Assembly (NCBI RefSeq): GCF_030418125.1
Contig: NZ_JAUHTR010000003.1
Coordinates: forward strand, 310,001-374,000
DNA from: Fictibacillus fluitans
Lineage (GTDB): Bacteria; Bacillota; Bacilli; Bacillales; Fictibacillaceae
Length of the DNA stretch: 64,000 nt
Reading direction: 5' to 3'
In this document: one piece after another, positions 16,284-24,396 of the stretch
Layout of the letters: every line of letters starts with the position of its first letter
Numbering within the stretch: position 1 is the stretch's first letter
Notes under the pieces: generated by a model
The model's database searches: none
What the model was told of the DNA's origin: nothing
The model's input: only the letters and a program-made list of their open reading frames with translations
Position numbers and translations under genes: made by a program

Positions 16284-17115
16284 TTTGGGTGAGTTTTTTT
16301 ATTTGATCAATTTCCTCAGCATGGCTGATTCCTTCCTCAGTTGGTGTTTCAAGGAGGAGAGGGGTTTTTTGAATAAGGGGAGAACGAAAGAAGGTTTGAA
16401 ACTGTTCACGAGAGATATAACCATTCTTTAGAATATTGGCATGGCGGTCTTTGCCTTCCGCGTAAGGATATTTCGAGTTATTAAGGTGAATGGCTGTCAG
16501 GTGTTGAATGTATCCGAGCTGCTCGCCATGATCCACAATCTCTTCCCAGTTGTCCCCGTTCCAAAGACCGCTGGCGTAGGCATGGCACGTGTCCAGGCAA
16601 AAGCCTATTTTGTCGGGATAATGGGTCAGGCTGCGCACCTGAACGAGTTCCTCAAGCGTAGTACCCATAGAGCCAGGCCGCCCTGCGTTGTTTTCAAGCA
16701 GGACCTTGCAGTTGCCTTCCCAGCCGGCAAGGACTTCGTTCAGCATGGAGATCATGGTTTGATACGCCGCAAGAGGATCATTTCCGATCGTGCGATTACC
16801 AAAATGAACGACAACTCCGGCTGCACCACAGGCCTGTGAAATTTCAAGGTCATTGGCTAGTGAACGGAGGATAAGTTCCTTTTTATCATCATGAGGTGTA
16901 AGGCTTGTCGGGTATGGGGTATGGGCGATCGAAAGTATATCGTGTTGAAGGCAAAAGTTTTTGCATTGCTCGGCATCATCCCGGTTAAATTCTTTGACCG
17001 AAAGACTTCTCGGATTTTTAGGGAAAAATTGAAAAGCGTTTGCCCCGATCGAAGCGGCATGTTTCGCAGCACCATAATACCCGTTCCTGATACTTATATG
17101 ACAACCCAGCTTCAT
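16279..17115 (-). CDS. nfo: endonuclease IV (AP endonuclease)
   Basis: A 278-aa TIM-barrel apurinic/apyrimidinic endonuclease. The trinuclear zinc ligands can be followed: AHTPYP, VVHFGN, LLENNAG, CLDTCHA, HLNNSK, DRHANI and LLETP. HLNNSK replaces the more common H-x-NDS. The start at 17115 is preferred on the SD AGGCAGGTG; seven extra residues would come from 17136. It is slightly shorter than the ~297-aa Bacillus Nfo (YqfS), so this may be a second, diverged copy. It is monocistronic. Confidence 0.9.
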   Translation of the reverse strand: MKLGCHISIRNGYYGAAKHAASIGANAFQFFPKNPRSLSVKEFNRDDAEQCKNFCLQHDILSIAHTPYPTSLTPHDDKKELILRSLANDLEISQACGAAGVVVHFGNRTIGNDPLAAYQTMISMLNEVLAGWEGNCKVLLENNAGRPGSMGTTLEELVQVRSLTHYPDKIGFCLDTCHAYASGLWNGDNWEEIVDHGEQLGYIQHLTAIHLNNSKYPYAEGKDRHANILKNGYISREQFQTFFRSPLIQKTPLLLETPTEEGISHAEEIDQIKKLTQT

Positions 17116-17325
17116 GATACAGCACCTGCCTTTCAATCGTTTTTTATTAGCCTGATCAAAGGGGAATATTTCATTCTGCGATACATTTATTACATAATAT
17201 TTCCTTTTCAGGAAAGAGCAAAAGGATCAGCTCATTTATGAATTGAAGTTATTTTCTTTGCAACTGTTTCATTAATGGTATGATGGTAAAGATTCGTGCT
17301 AGTAAAAGAAAGGAGTCCGGGAAAT

Positions 17326-18171
17326 TTGAATAAAAGATCGTTAGTGACGCCTTTTTCTGATTTCGAAGAAGCTGCCGACAGTATTCTGAGTTTAATGAGT
17401 AAATTTATATCCATTAATACCTTATTTATAGCGAGAAATGATACATTTACCAATGAAATGGTTAAGGTCCATAATCGCGACTATGTACTTTTGAATGAAG
17501 GAGATCAGCTTCCCTTCAGAGAAACGTATTGCAATCTTAGCGTGGAAAACGGAAGAAATGCCCTTGTTATTGCAGATATTTCCGAAGACCCGCTTACTAA
17601 AAATTTAAGCGTAACAAGGAACCTTGGAAATGGAAGCTTTATCGGCATTCCCATTTACTATGAAAATGGAGAGAACTATGGGACGATCTGCGGACTAGAC
17701 CAGGAATCCTTTTCATTTACAGAGGAGCATATTGAACTTTTCACCACGATGGCTTCTCTCATGACCTACGTTCTGGGATTAAGCCGGGCGAATAAAGAAA
17801 TCAATCATTTGTCGGCTCCCATCATTTCGATCACCAAGGGGGTCGCCATCCTTCCGATAATAGGGGAAATCACGGAAAGCAGGGCAGAAGCCATCATTCA
17901 TCTGACTCTGGAGAAAACACAAACACTTTCTCTGGAAAGCCTTGTGATTGATCTCTCTGCTATCACTCAAATCAATGAGTATGTGACCAATTATTTATTA
18001 ACGATTACAAAAACGCTGTCACTGCTCGGAGTATATCCGATTATTACCGGCTTCAGGCCTGATATGGCAAGGCGCAGTGTGGACAGTGCGGAAGAACTCG
18101 CAGATATAACGATTAAGGGAAGCCTGGAAGATGCCTTAACGCATATTGGGTTCAGCCTGATTCAGCATTAA
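17326..18171 (+). CDS. GAF-STAS stressosome-like regulator
   Basis: A 281-aa protein with an N-terminal GAF-like domain (~10-150: FRETYCNLSVENGRNALVIADISEDPL, SFIGIPIYYENGENYGTICGLD) and a C-terminal STAS domain (~165-281) of RsbR type. The usual phosphothreonines are replaced by glutamates, E184 in GEITESR and E218 in ITQINEYV, at the standard 34-residue spacing. The start is TTG 17326, ten bases after AAAGGAG; a GTG at 17296 would swallow the SD. An extended -10 (TGGTATGAT) lies just upstream. Likely a permanently phospho-mimetic stressosome sensor. Confidence 0.85.
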   Translation: MNKRSLVTPFSDFEEAADSILSLMSKFISINTLFIARNDTFTNEMVKVHNRDYVLLNEGDQLPFRETYCNLSVENGRNALVIADISEDPLTKNLSVTRNLGNGSFIGIPIYYENGENYGTICGLDQESFSFTEEHIELFTTMASLMTYVLGLSRANKEINHLSAPIISITKGVAILPIIGEITESRAEAIIHLTLEKTQTLSLESLVIDLSAITQINEYVTNYLLTITKTLSLLGVYPIITGFRPDMARRSVDSAEELADITIKGSLEDALTHIGFSLIQH

Positions 18172-18251
18172 GCTTGACTACAACACAAAATTAAAGAATG
18201 AACCTTCTTTTTTTGTTGCAAACTAGGAACAGAAAAAGGAGGTTTTTTAAT

Positions 18252-18689
18252 TTGGAACAAGCAAAAGTGATTTTACTTAAATTTATTGTTTGCCTCATCG
18301 CATTTTCAGTTGGGTTGGATATGTTTTTCAACGCAACACTAACCGATATTATTTCTTTCAGTGTCACAACCACGGTAGCTACGTACATCCTTGCTGACCG
18401 AATTCTTTTGCCGCGGCTGGGGAAAGGCAACACACTGATGGCAGAATTTTTGCTGACGTATAGCATTGTCTGGTTGTTTGGATCCATTCTCCTGCACAGC
18501 TATTTGCAGATTGCGTGGGGGAGTGCGATATCAGCGGTCATTATCACCGCGGGAGAAGTCTATGTTCATAAATTCTTAGCAAAACACATACCAATCAAGA
18601 AGGAAGAAATGCACTCTCATCCGGGCACCACACCTAAACTCCGGTTTGTAACAGAGTTTGCGGAGGATGAGGATCCAACAAGAAAATGA
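18252..18689 (+). CDS. DUF2512 (YndM-like) membrane protein
   Basis: A 145-aa protein with four membrane segments (LLKFIVCLIAFSVGLDMFF, DIISFSVTTTVATYILADRILLPRLGKGN, AEFLLTYSIVWLFGSIL, AWGSAISAVIITAGEVYVHKFLA). This pattern is DUF2512. The tail is acidic and soluble. The start is TTG 18252 with AAAGGAGG eight bases before it; the ATG at 18198 lacks an SD. Function is unknown. Confidence 0.82.
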   Translation: MEQAKVILLKFIVCLIAFSVGLDMFFNATLTDIISFSVTTTVATYILADRILLPRLGKGNTLMAEFLLTYSIVWLFGSILLHSYLQIAWGSAISAVIITAGEVYVHKFLAKHIPIKKEEMHSHPGTTPKLRFVTEFAEDEDPTRK

Positions 18690-18696
18690 CATTAAA

Positions 18697-18721
18697 AAAG
18701 AGCCAACAGGGCTCTTTTTTC
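18697..18721 (+). terminator. intrinsic terminator of the DUF2512 gene
   Basis: AGAGCC/GGCTCT stem with a short loop, followed by six T. Confidence 0.8.
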
Positions 18722-18811
18722 TATGTGAATTCGCACATATGTATGGTAATTAACTGGCAGATATGGCATAATTGGAAACTGTTGTAATAGTAGTATAGGG
18801 GAGGGAGAAAT

Positions 18812-18973
18812 ATGAAGGTACTGATTGGTTCGATCATTGTTGTCCTGGTGATCTGTTTTGGCGTATGGCTCATTCTGTCTCCTTCATTTAAAAAAGTGGG
18901 GAATACTGCCCATAAGTTCAGAGAGAATGTACAGGGGGAAGAAAATGGAGAAGAAAAGCAAGAAGGGGAATAA
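18812..18973 (+). CDS. 53-aa membrane-anchored small protein
   Basis: A small protein with one N-terminal membrane segment (VLIGSIIVVLVICFGVWLILS) and a charged Glu/Lys-rich tail. It has a good SD (GGGGAGGGAG) before ATG 18812. Its last 29 bases overlap, in another frame, the start of the SPFH gene, so the two are probably translationally coupled and may act together at the membrane. I do not recognise a family. Confidence 0.6.
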   Translation: MKVLIGSIIVVLVICFGVWLILSPSFKKVGNTAHKFRENVQGEENGEEKQEGE

Positions 18974-19769
18974 CCGTAAAGTACTTGGAGGCATCATTAT
19001 TGCGGTAGCTTTAATCCTCGCAGTGGGTGTTACTTCGTTGTTCATCGAGAAGGTACCCAATGGCTATGTAGGGGTCGTGTACAGTCCAAACGGCGGTGTT
19101 CAGGAAGATACGTTAGGTCAGGGGTGGCACTTGGTCGGCTTATTTGATAAAGTCACGATTTATCCTGTACGGATGCAGACCGTTAATTACAGCAATATTC
19201 AAGTGGCTACATCCGACGGTAAGAGTGTGACAATTGATTTTGCTTACAATTACAGCATTCAGCCTGATAAAGTGGTACAGGTGTTCAATAAGTTTGGCCC
19301 GGTGGAAATCGAAGAAATTGAAGGGTCATATTTGCGTACACGATTATGGGATGCGGGACGGAAAGCCATCGCAAAATATTCGGTCATTGATACATACGGT
19401 GAGAAATCATCAGAGGCAGCAGGCAACGTGCAGAAAATTTTTGCAGATGATGTTCGTCAGCTTGGCTTTAACGTTAATAACTTGACGCTTGGGGTGCCAA
19501 AGCCTGATAAATCAACTCAGGCAGCTATCGATAAAAGAGTCGAAGCAGCTCAGGAATTGGAACGAAAACAAATCGAGCTGAAAATCGCAAAAGCAGAGGC
19601 TGAAAAGAAGCAAATTGAAGCCAAAGGGATTGCAGACTATAACGCCATCATCAAAAAATCGATCTCTAAAGAAGTCATTCAAAACAAGTGGATTGAAAAA
19701 TGGGATGGAAAGATGCCAAAAGCGACCGGAACAAACTCGTTGATTCAAATCCCGGTTGATGAAAAATAA
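18945..19769 (+). CDS. SPFH/prohibitin-domain membrane protein
   Basis: A 274-aa protein with an N-terminal membrane anchor (VLGGIIIAVALILAVGVTSLFI) and an SPFH (band 7/prohibitin) domain: VPNGYVGVVYSPNGGVQEDTLGQGWHLV, then MQTVNYSNIQVATSDGKSVTIDFAYNYSI. A Glu/Lys/Ala-rich helix (VEAAQELERKQIELKIAKAEAEKKQIEAKG) follows, typical of prohibitins and involved in oligomerisation. Its start with SD GGGGGAA is internal to the preceding 53-aa gene. Such proteins scaffold membrane microdomains; the partner here is unknown. Confidence 0.88.
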   Translation: MEKKSKKGNNRKVLGGIIIAVALILAVGVTSLFIEKVPNGYVGVVYSPNGGVQEDTLGQGWHLVGLFDKVTIYPVRMQTVNYSNIQVATSDGKSVTIDFAYNYSIQPDKVVQVFNKFGPVEIEEIEGSYLRTRLWDAGRKAIAKYSVIDTYGEKSSEAAGNVQKIFADDVRQLGFNVNNLTLGVPKPDKSTQAAIDKRVEAAQELERKQIELKIAKAEAEKKQIEAKGIADYNAIIKKSISKEVIQNKWIEKWDGKMPKATGTNSLIQIPVDEK

Positions 19770-19780
19770 GGCCACAACTA

Positions 19781-19822
19781 AAAAAACAAGCCATTCGCTT
19801 ATGAGCGAATGGCTTGTTTTGC
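19781..19822. terminator. bidirectional terminator SPFH gene / ppc
   Basis: A near-perfect stem ACAAGCCATTCGCT/AGCGAATGGCTTGT with a tetraloop and A/T runs on both sides, between convergent genes. Confidence 0.92.
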
Positions 19823-19826
19823 TTGA

Positions 19827-22586
19827 TCAGCCTGTATTTCGGAGCCCCGCGGCAATGCCATTGATCGTAAGTAATGCTTCTCTGAGGAGCTCTTCATCGA
19901 TTTGTTCATTTTCCCGCAGTTTTGAAATCAGTTCAACCTGAAGAAAGCTGAGCGGATCCACATACGGATTTCGAAGACGGATGGATTCTTTAATGTTAGG
20001 AATATGGTCCATGAGCTGTTCCTGGCGGGTAATAAGTAAAATCGCATCTTTTGTCAGGTTATACTCATTTTCAATTTCTGCAAAAATGCGCTGGGCCATC
20101 TCCTGGTCTTCCACCATCGCTGTATATTCACGTGCGGCAGTCAGGTCAGCCTTCATCAACGCCATTTGAAGATTATCAATAGTGGAACGGAAGAACGGCC
20201 ATTCCTGATACATTTGCTGAAGCAGGCGAAGCTGTTCTTCTGTTTCTGTAAAACGCTGAAGTCCGGTGCCGGCCGCATACCAGGCGGGAAGAAGCTGGCG
20301 GCTCTGCGTCCATGCGAATACCCAAGGGATTGCCCGCAGGTCCTCAAACCGCTCGCTCCCTTTCCGGCTCATTGGACGTGAACCAATGTTCAGGGAACCA
20401 AGTTCCGGCAGAGGCGTCGCCTGTTTGAAATAAGTTAAGAAATCAGGATCATTAAAGACAAGCTCCTGATATTTTTTAAGAGCCGCCGCCGACATCTCGT
20501 CCATCATCTTTTCCCATTCTTTCGTCCGGATATTGTTTTGTTCCGCTTCTGATGAAACATGAGCCGCGGCTGAAAGAAGGGTAGACGTGGCCTGTTCCAG
20601 GCTTCGATAAGATATGTCATACAGTGAATAACGTGAAGATAAAACCTCACCCTGCTCGGTAATCTTAAAGCCGTCACCGAGGGTCTCGGCAGGCTGGGAA
20701 AGGATGCTTCGATACAGCGGTCCGCCGCCTCGTCCGAGTGAGCCGCCGCGACCGTGGAAAAATTTAAGTCTTACATTATATTTTTCAGCGACTTCATGGA
20801 TTTCCTGCTGAGCTTTATATAATTTCCAGTTGGCCGTCAATGTGCCGCCGTCTTTGCTTCCATCGGAATATCCCAGCATGATTTCCTGCACATTGTTATG
20901 CTTCTCAAGCTGTTTGCGATAGAAATCCATGGAAAACAGCTTTTCCATGATCGCAGGACCGGCAATCAAATCATCAATCGTTTCAAGCAGCGGCGCGACA
21001 TTCAGTTTGCTTTCGATGCGGCCGTCCGCATGAAGCCGGTATAACCCTGCTTCCTTGGCGAGAACAAGCACTTCAAGCAAATCGCTCACCGATTCCGTCA
21101 TACTGACAAGGTAGACTTCTATTGCACGATCCCCAAACTCCTGATGAGCTTCCTTGATCATTGTAAATACATCAATGATCTGGCGGGTCTCTTTGGAATA
21201 ATCCTCAGAAAAAGGAAGCAGAAGTGGACGGGGATCTTCGAGTACCCCGGTCAATAATGCTACTTTTTCTTCTTCCTCCAGGGCGGCGTAATCTTCTGCC
21301 AGGCTGACCGAACGGAAGATTTCTGTAATAGCTGCCTCATGCTCGCCGCTGTGATTTCGGATATCAAGTGTCGCCAAATGGAACCCGAAGAGCTCTACCT
21401 GTCGGATCAGCTGGTCTAGATCTTTCAAACGGCTGCCAGCAGGGGAATGCTGCTCAAAGCTTTGCTTGATTTGCAGCAAATCTTCCAGAAATTCATTGGC
21501 ATGCTCGTAGCCTTGCGCATCTTTGCTGACAAGCTTTAATTTTTTCAGCATGATGGCGATTTTAACACGATAGGCTTCATGTTCGACTTTCCATTTTTCA
21601 TCCTCTTGAAGGAATGCAGCATCCTTTTTGTTGGCAGCGATCAATTCTTCTGAAATCTGAACGTGCTTTGTTGATTGACTCATCTGTTTCATCAGGCTGG
21701 TCAGCGCCTGGTGATATTTCCGCAACGCCAGTTTCCGGTGCTTGGTCAGCGTTTCCCATGTAAGGGAAGGAGTGACATTCGGGTTTCCATCACGGTCCCC
21801 GCCGATCCACGAACCAAAACGGAGTATGTTCGGAACGTGCCACTCTTCAGAAGGATAATGCGTCTGAAGGGTTTCTTCGAGTTCCTCATGAATTTGCGGC
21901 AGCACCTCAAAGAGTGTCTCATCAAAATAATAAAGACCATTTGCCACTTCATCCATAACCGTCGGCTTGCGGTCGCGAAGCTCGTCGGTCTGCCACAGGA
22001 TGGTAATCTCATTGAACAGTTTGTCCTGAACGTCCTGGCGCTCCTTGGTGGTAAGAACCGTCTGATCAAGCTGATGCAGCAAAAGGGCGATTCTCTTATG
22101 AATTTCAAGTACACTTCTTCGGGTGGATTCCGTTGGGTGCGCGGTAATGATCAATTCCATCGAAAGCTTATCAATTACATTTTTTATAAGATCGGCTTCG
22201 ACTCCACTTTCTTTAAACGAGCTTACGGTTGATTCAAGGGAACCCGGCTGGTTTCCGTCAAGAAGCTGGTATTCTCTTCGGCGACGGATACGGTGATTTT
22301 GTTCTGCGATGTTAACCAGGTGAAAATAAATGGCAAAAGCACGAATGACCTGCTGTCTTTGCGGCAATTGCAGCCCAGCAATTTCATTTTTCAGCTCTTG
22401 ATAGGATAATTGGTCATTGTTGCGAAGTGACTTGGTCATTTCTCTGATTTTTTCTACTTTGTCCAATAAATCCTGTCCGCCTTGCTGTACCAGGACATTA
22501 CCCAGCAGCTGCCCAAGGTATTTGACATCCCGGCGCAGGGGAGAGCTATTATTTTCAGCTTTTGCGGATTCTAAAGTTGTAGTCAT
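19827..22586 (-). CDS. ppc: phosphoenolpyruvate carboxylase
   Basis: A 919-aa anaplerotic enzyme making oxaloacetate from PEP and bicarbonate. Catalytic motifs are present in order: ITAHPTESTRRSVLEIHKR, FGSWIGGDRDGNPNVT, GYSDGSKDGG, FFHGRGGSLGRGGGP, and the C-terminal AAGLRNTG that is the invariant end of PEPC. Its length is normal for the bacterial family. The SD GGAAGGTG precedes ATG 22586, and an extended -10 (TGGTACAAT on the minus strand) lies about 70 bp upstream. It is monocistronic. PEPC is absent in B. subtilis 168, which uses pyruvate carboxylase, so this is a useful lineage marker. Confidence 0.97.
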   Translation of the reverse strand: MTTTLESAKAENNSSPLRRDVKYLGQLLGNVLVQQGGQDLLDKVEKIREMTKSLRNNDQLSYQELKNEIAGLQLPQRQQVIRAFAIYFHLVNIAEQNHRIRRRREYQLLDGNQPGSLESTVSSFKESGVEADLIKNVIDKLSMELIITAHPTESTRRSVLEIHKRIALLLHQLDQTVLTTKERQDVQDKLFNEITILWQTDELRDRKPTVMDEVANGLYYFDETLFEVLPQIHEELEETLQTHYPSEEWHVPNILRFGSWIGGDRDGNPNVTPSLTWETLTKHRKLALRKYHQALTSLMKQMSQSTKHVQISEELIAANKKDAAFLQEDEKWKVEHEAYRVKIAIMLKKLKLVSKDAQGYEHANEFLEDLLQIKQSFEQHSPAGSRLKDLDQLIRQVELFGFHLATLDIRNHSGEHEAAITEIFRSVSLAEDYAALEEEEKVALLTGVLEDPRPLLLPFSEDYSKETRQIIDVFTMIKEAHQEFGDRAIEVYLVSMTESVSDLLEVLVLAKEAGLYRLHADGRIESKLNVAPLLETIDDLIAGPAIMEKLFSMDFYRKQLEKHNNVQEIMLGYSDGSKDGGTLTANWKLYKAQQEIHEVAEKYNVRLKFFHGRGGSLGRGGGPLYRSILSQPAETLGDGFKITEQGEVLSSRYSLYDISYRSLEQATSTLLSAAAHVSSEAEQNNIRTKEWEKMMDEMSAAALKKYQELVFNDPDFLTYFKQATPLPELGSLNIGSRPMSRKGSERFEDLRAIPWVFAWTQSRQLLPAWYAAGTGLQRFTETEEQLRLLQQMYQEWPFFRSTIDNLQMALMKADLTAAREYTAMVEDQEMAQRIFAEIENEYNLTKDAILLITRQEQLMDHIPNIKESIRLRNPYVDPLSFLQVELISKLRENEQIDEELLREALLTINGIAAGLRNTG

Positions 22587-22774
22587 GACTTCACCTTCCT
22601 TAACTGTAATCCCTTACTGTTGAATTCTGTTCCATTGTTTGAATATTTTGATTGTATGCATTGTACCACAAAAACACACTTCTTTCCCAGCGGAAAATAA
22701 TTGGAATAGAAATCTGTGTGAGTAAAAAAGAGAAAAAAACTAATACAGTTTATGATGTAAGCGGATACATAAGA

Positions 22775-22879
22775 AATAAAAAAATACCCGGCGGGACAGC
22801 CGGGCATTACGTCTAAATATGAAAAGGGGTTGTTGGGATGTCTTTACTATACCAGCTTGTACACAGCTATCATGGAATG
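22775..22879 (-). ncRNA. candidate short transcript upstream of ppc
   Basis: On the minus strand a promoter-like TTGAAT-16-TAAAAT (22913 to 22886) is followed about 90 bp later by a perfect CCCGGC/GCCGGG stem (22787-22804) and seven T. No coding frame on that strand uses it. It could be a small RNA or an upstream attenuated leader for ppc. No known family was recognised. Confidence 0.3.
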
Positions 22880-22908
22880 TGGGACATTTTAGACATTCAA
22901 CAAAAATA

Positions 22909-23134
22909 TTCAACAGGTTGCGAATTTTGGTATGATAATGGTTAAAGGGGGTGCATCCGGTTGGAGAATCACATACGATTGTCCGGGACTTCTTTCACTC
23001 ATGCAAAGCCTGTTATTAGAAAGGCGATCCTTTGCATGGGGCGAAACCTTTAATTGATCGCAATAATACAGCTTTTCTAGTATGTTGGCTTTGCGCCTTA
23101 TTTTGTTGGAAATTAAAATAAGGGGCTGGCAAAA
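22909..23134 (+). promoter_or_regulatory. promoter and structured leader of the CD3324-like gene
   Basis: TTCAAC (22909) and TATGAT (22931) are 16 bp apart, giving a leader of about 190 nt. Inside it, CATGCAAAG (23000-23008) pairs with CTTTGCATG (23030-23038), reinforced by GCCT/AGGC, while GCAAAGCC (23003-23010) could instead pair with GGCTTTGC (23087-23094). A CCTTATTTT/AAAATAAGG hairpin (23096-23123) covers half of the SD AAGGGG. The arrangement suggests post-transcriptional control. Confidence 0.4.
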
Positions 23135-23404
23135 ATGAAATATAGTAATGCTAGTAAAGTTTTACCTGAGAAACTCATTATCGAAATCCAAAAGTATGTC
23201 CAGGGGGAGACCCTTTACATTCCAAAGCAGGAAAATGAGTACCGGCAATGGGGAGTTACGAGCGGCGGCAGGCGGCTGCTTGACGAACGCAATGCAGGAA
23301 TGAAAGCTGCTTTTCATAACGGGAGCAGCATCGAACAGCTGGCCAGGGAATATCATCTTTCCACTGAAACCATTAAGAAGATTGTCTATTCACGAAAAAC
23401 GTAA
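23135..23404 (+). CDS. CD3324-like / Mor-type small regulator
   Basis: An 89-aa protein resembling the CD3324 family (Mor transcription-activator-like fold): KVLPEKLIIEIQKYVQGETLYIPKQ at the start, RQWGVTSGGRRLLDERNAGMKAAF in the middle and SIEQLAREYHLSTETIKKIVYS as a C-terminal helix-turn-helix. It presumably binds DNA; the target is unknown. It is monocistronic, bounded by a strong terminator, and preceded by an unusually long structured leader. Confidence 0.75.
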   Translation: MKYSNASKVLPEKLIIEIQKYVQGETLYIPKQENEYRQWGVTSGGRRLLDERNAGMKAAFHNGSSIEQLAREYHLSTETIKKIVYSRKT

Positions 23405-23410
23405 GTTCAA

Positions 23411-23445
23411 GGCACTGGTGCATTCTTTTCACCGGTGCCCTTTTT
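23411..23445 (+). terminator. intrinsic terminator of the CD3324-like gene
   Basis: GGCACTGGTG (23411-23420) pairs over 10 bp with CACCGGTGCC (23430-23439, one G-U), followed by a T run. Confidence 0.9.
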
Positions 23446-23545
23446 ATGCCAAAAACGGTTCTAATTCATTTTTTCCATTTTGAAAGCTTGCCGGATTTTT
23501 TATACTGAATGTAAAAGGCGCCGATAATGATGGGAGAGACGATTG

Positions 23546-24196
23546 ATGACGGAGAAGTTTATTAAAAACGAACAGTTGAATTTTATAAAAAAGCAGATTG
23601 CACTGATAAAGGACACGGCTCAGAAACATGTGGCTCCAGCTGTTTTGAGAGCTGCCATTGACATGGCCAACGCTAAAATACTCGGGCTTTTCCCAAATGC
23701 ATCATCCACTCAACTAGAAATGCTGAACCTTTCAAGATTGAAAACCGATGATGAGTTCGACCAGTATATTCAGCATCTTTCTGATTTTTTGCTGCCTTTT
23801 CCAAACATAACCGGGCAGCAATTGAAAAAAATGTTTCCGAAAAATAAAAAGTTAAAGCTGCCCGATTTATCATTGATGGACCACAGTAAGCTAACATACC
23901 TGAGCTGGAATGATCTCAGATCCAACAAAAAATTTATTGTATATAAACTGGAGGGACAATTGGTAGGCATTGAATGCAAATTTGAACCAGCGGGCAAGAA
24001 GAGCTATTGTTCATTTTGCAAATGTGCTGGAGAGGTCGCTTATTTTTCCACTGTAACCAAAGCGAAGAATTCAAAAAATCCGGATTACTACAAAGCGATT
24101 GGCAATCTGATCTGCGCCGACAGCAGTGAGTGCAATAAAAAAATAACCAATACCGATTATTTAACCGCCTTTTTAAAAGAATCATTGGGAATCTGA
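23546..24196 (+). CDS. FusB/FusC-type elongation factor G-binding protein
   Basis: A 216-aa two-domain protein. The N-terminal helical bundle (~1-85) is followed by a C-terminal zinc-binding domain with CSFCKC near residue 151 and a second ligand group, ICADSSECNKKI, near 190-200, as in FusB. FusB proteins bind EF-G and rescue ribosomes stalled by fusidic acid; chromosomal Bacillus homologues are of uncertain native role. ATG 23546 has GGGAGAGA six bases upstream. Resistance is not proven by sequence. Confidence 0.85.
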   Translation: MTEKFIKNEQLNFIKKQIALIKDTAQKHVAPAVLRAAIDMANAKILGLFPNASSTQLEMLNLSRLKTDDEFDQYIQHLSDFLLPFPNITGQQLKKMFPKNKKLKLPDLSLMDHSKLTYLSWNDLRSNKKFIVYKLEGQLVGIECKFEPAGKKSYCSFCKCAGEVAYFSTVTKAKNSKNPDYYKAIGNLICADSSECNKKITNTDYLTAFLKESLGI

Positions 24197-24235
24197 GTTC
24201 ATGTTGTAAAAGGAGGAATCTGTATCGTTTTGTAG

Positions 24236-24291
24236 AAGGGCTTTACTTGCGCAAGTTATGGAAACTGTGCAGGTATGGCCCTGTTTTTTTA
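24236..24291 (+). terminator. intrinsic terminator of the EF-G-binding protein gene
   Basis: A long interrupted stem (AGGGC ... ACTTGCGCAAGTT / AAACTGTGCAGGT ... GCCCT) with an ATGG loop, then seven T at 24284-24290. Confidence 0.8.
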
Positions 24292-24396
24292 TAGGAAGGC
24301 TGCTGATGTTTTAATTTATCCAGTTGCGTGAAAATACAAAGGATATGGTTACATACCAGAAAAGCAATTAGTAAACATAAAATAAGGAGTATGTGA

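Noticed and set aside
21675-22232. 185-codon + strand frame within ppc
   Set aside because: Antisense shadow of PEP carboxylase whose catalytic motifs are intact.
22838-22945. 35-codon frame with an AAAAGGGG SD (MSLLYQLVHSYHG...)
   Set aside because: It overlaps the likely promoter of the next gene, has no known motif and no terminator; left out without conservation evidence.
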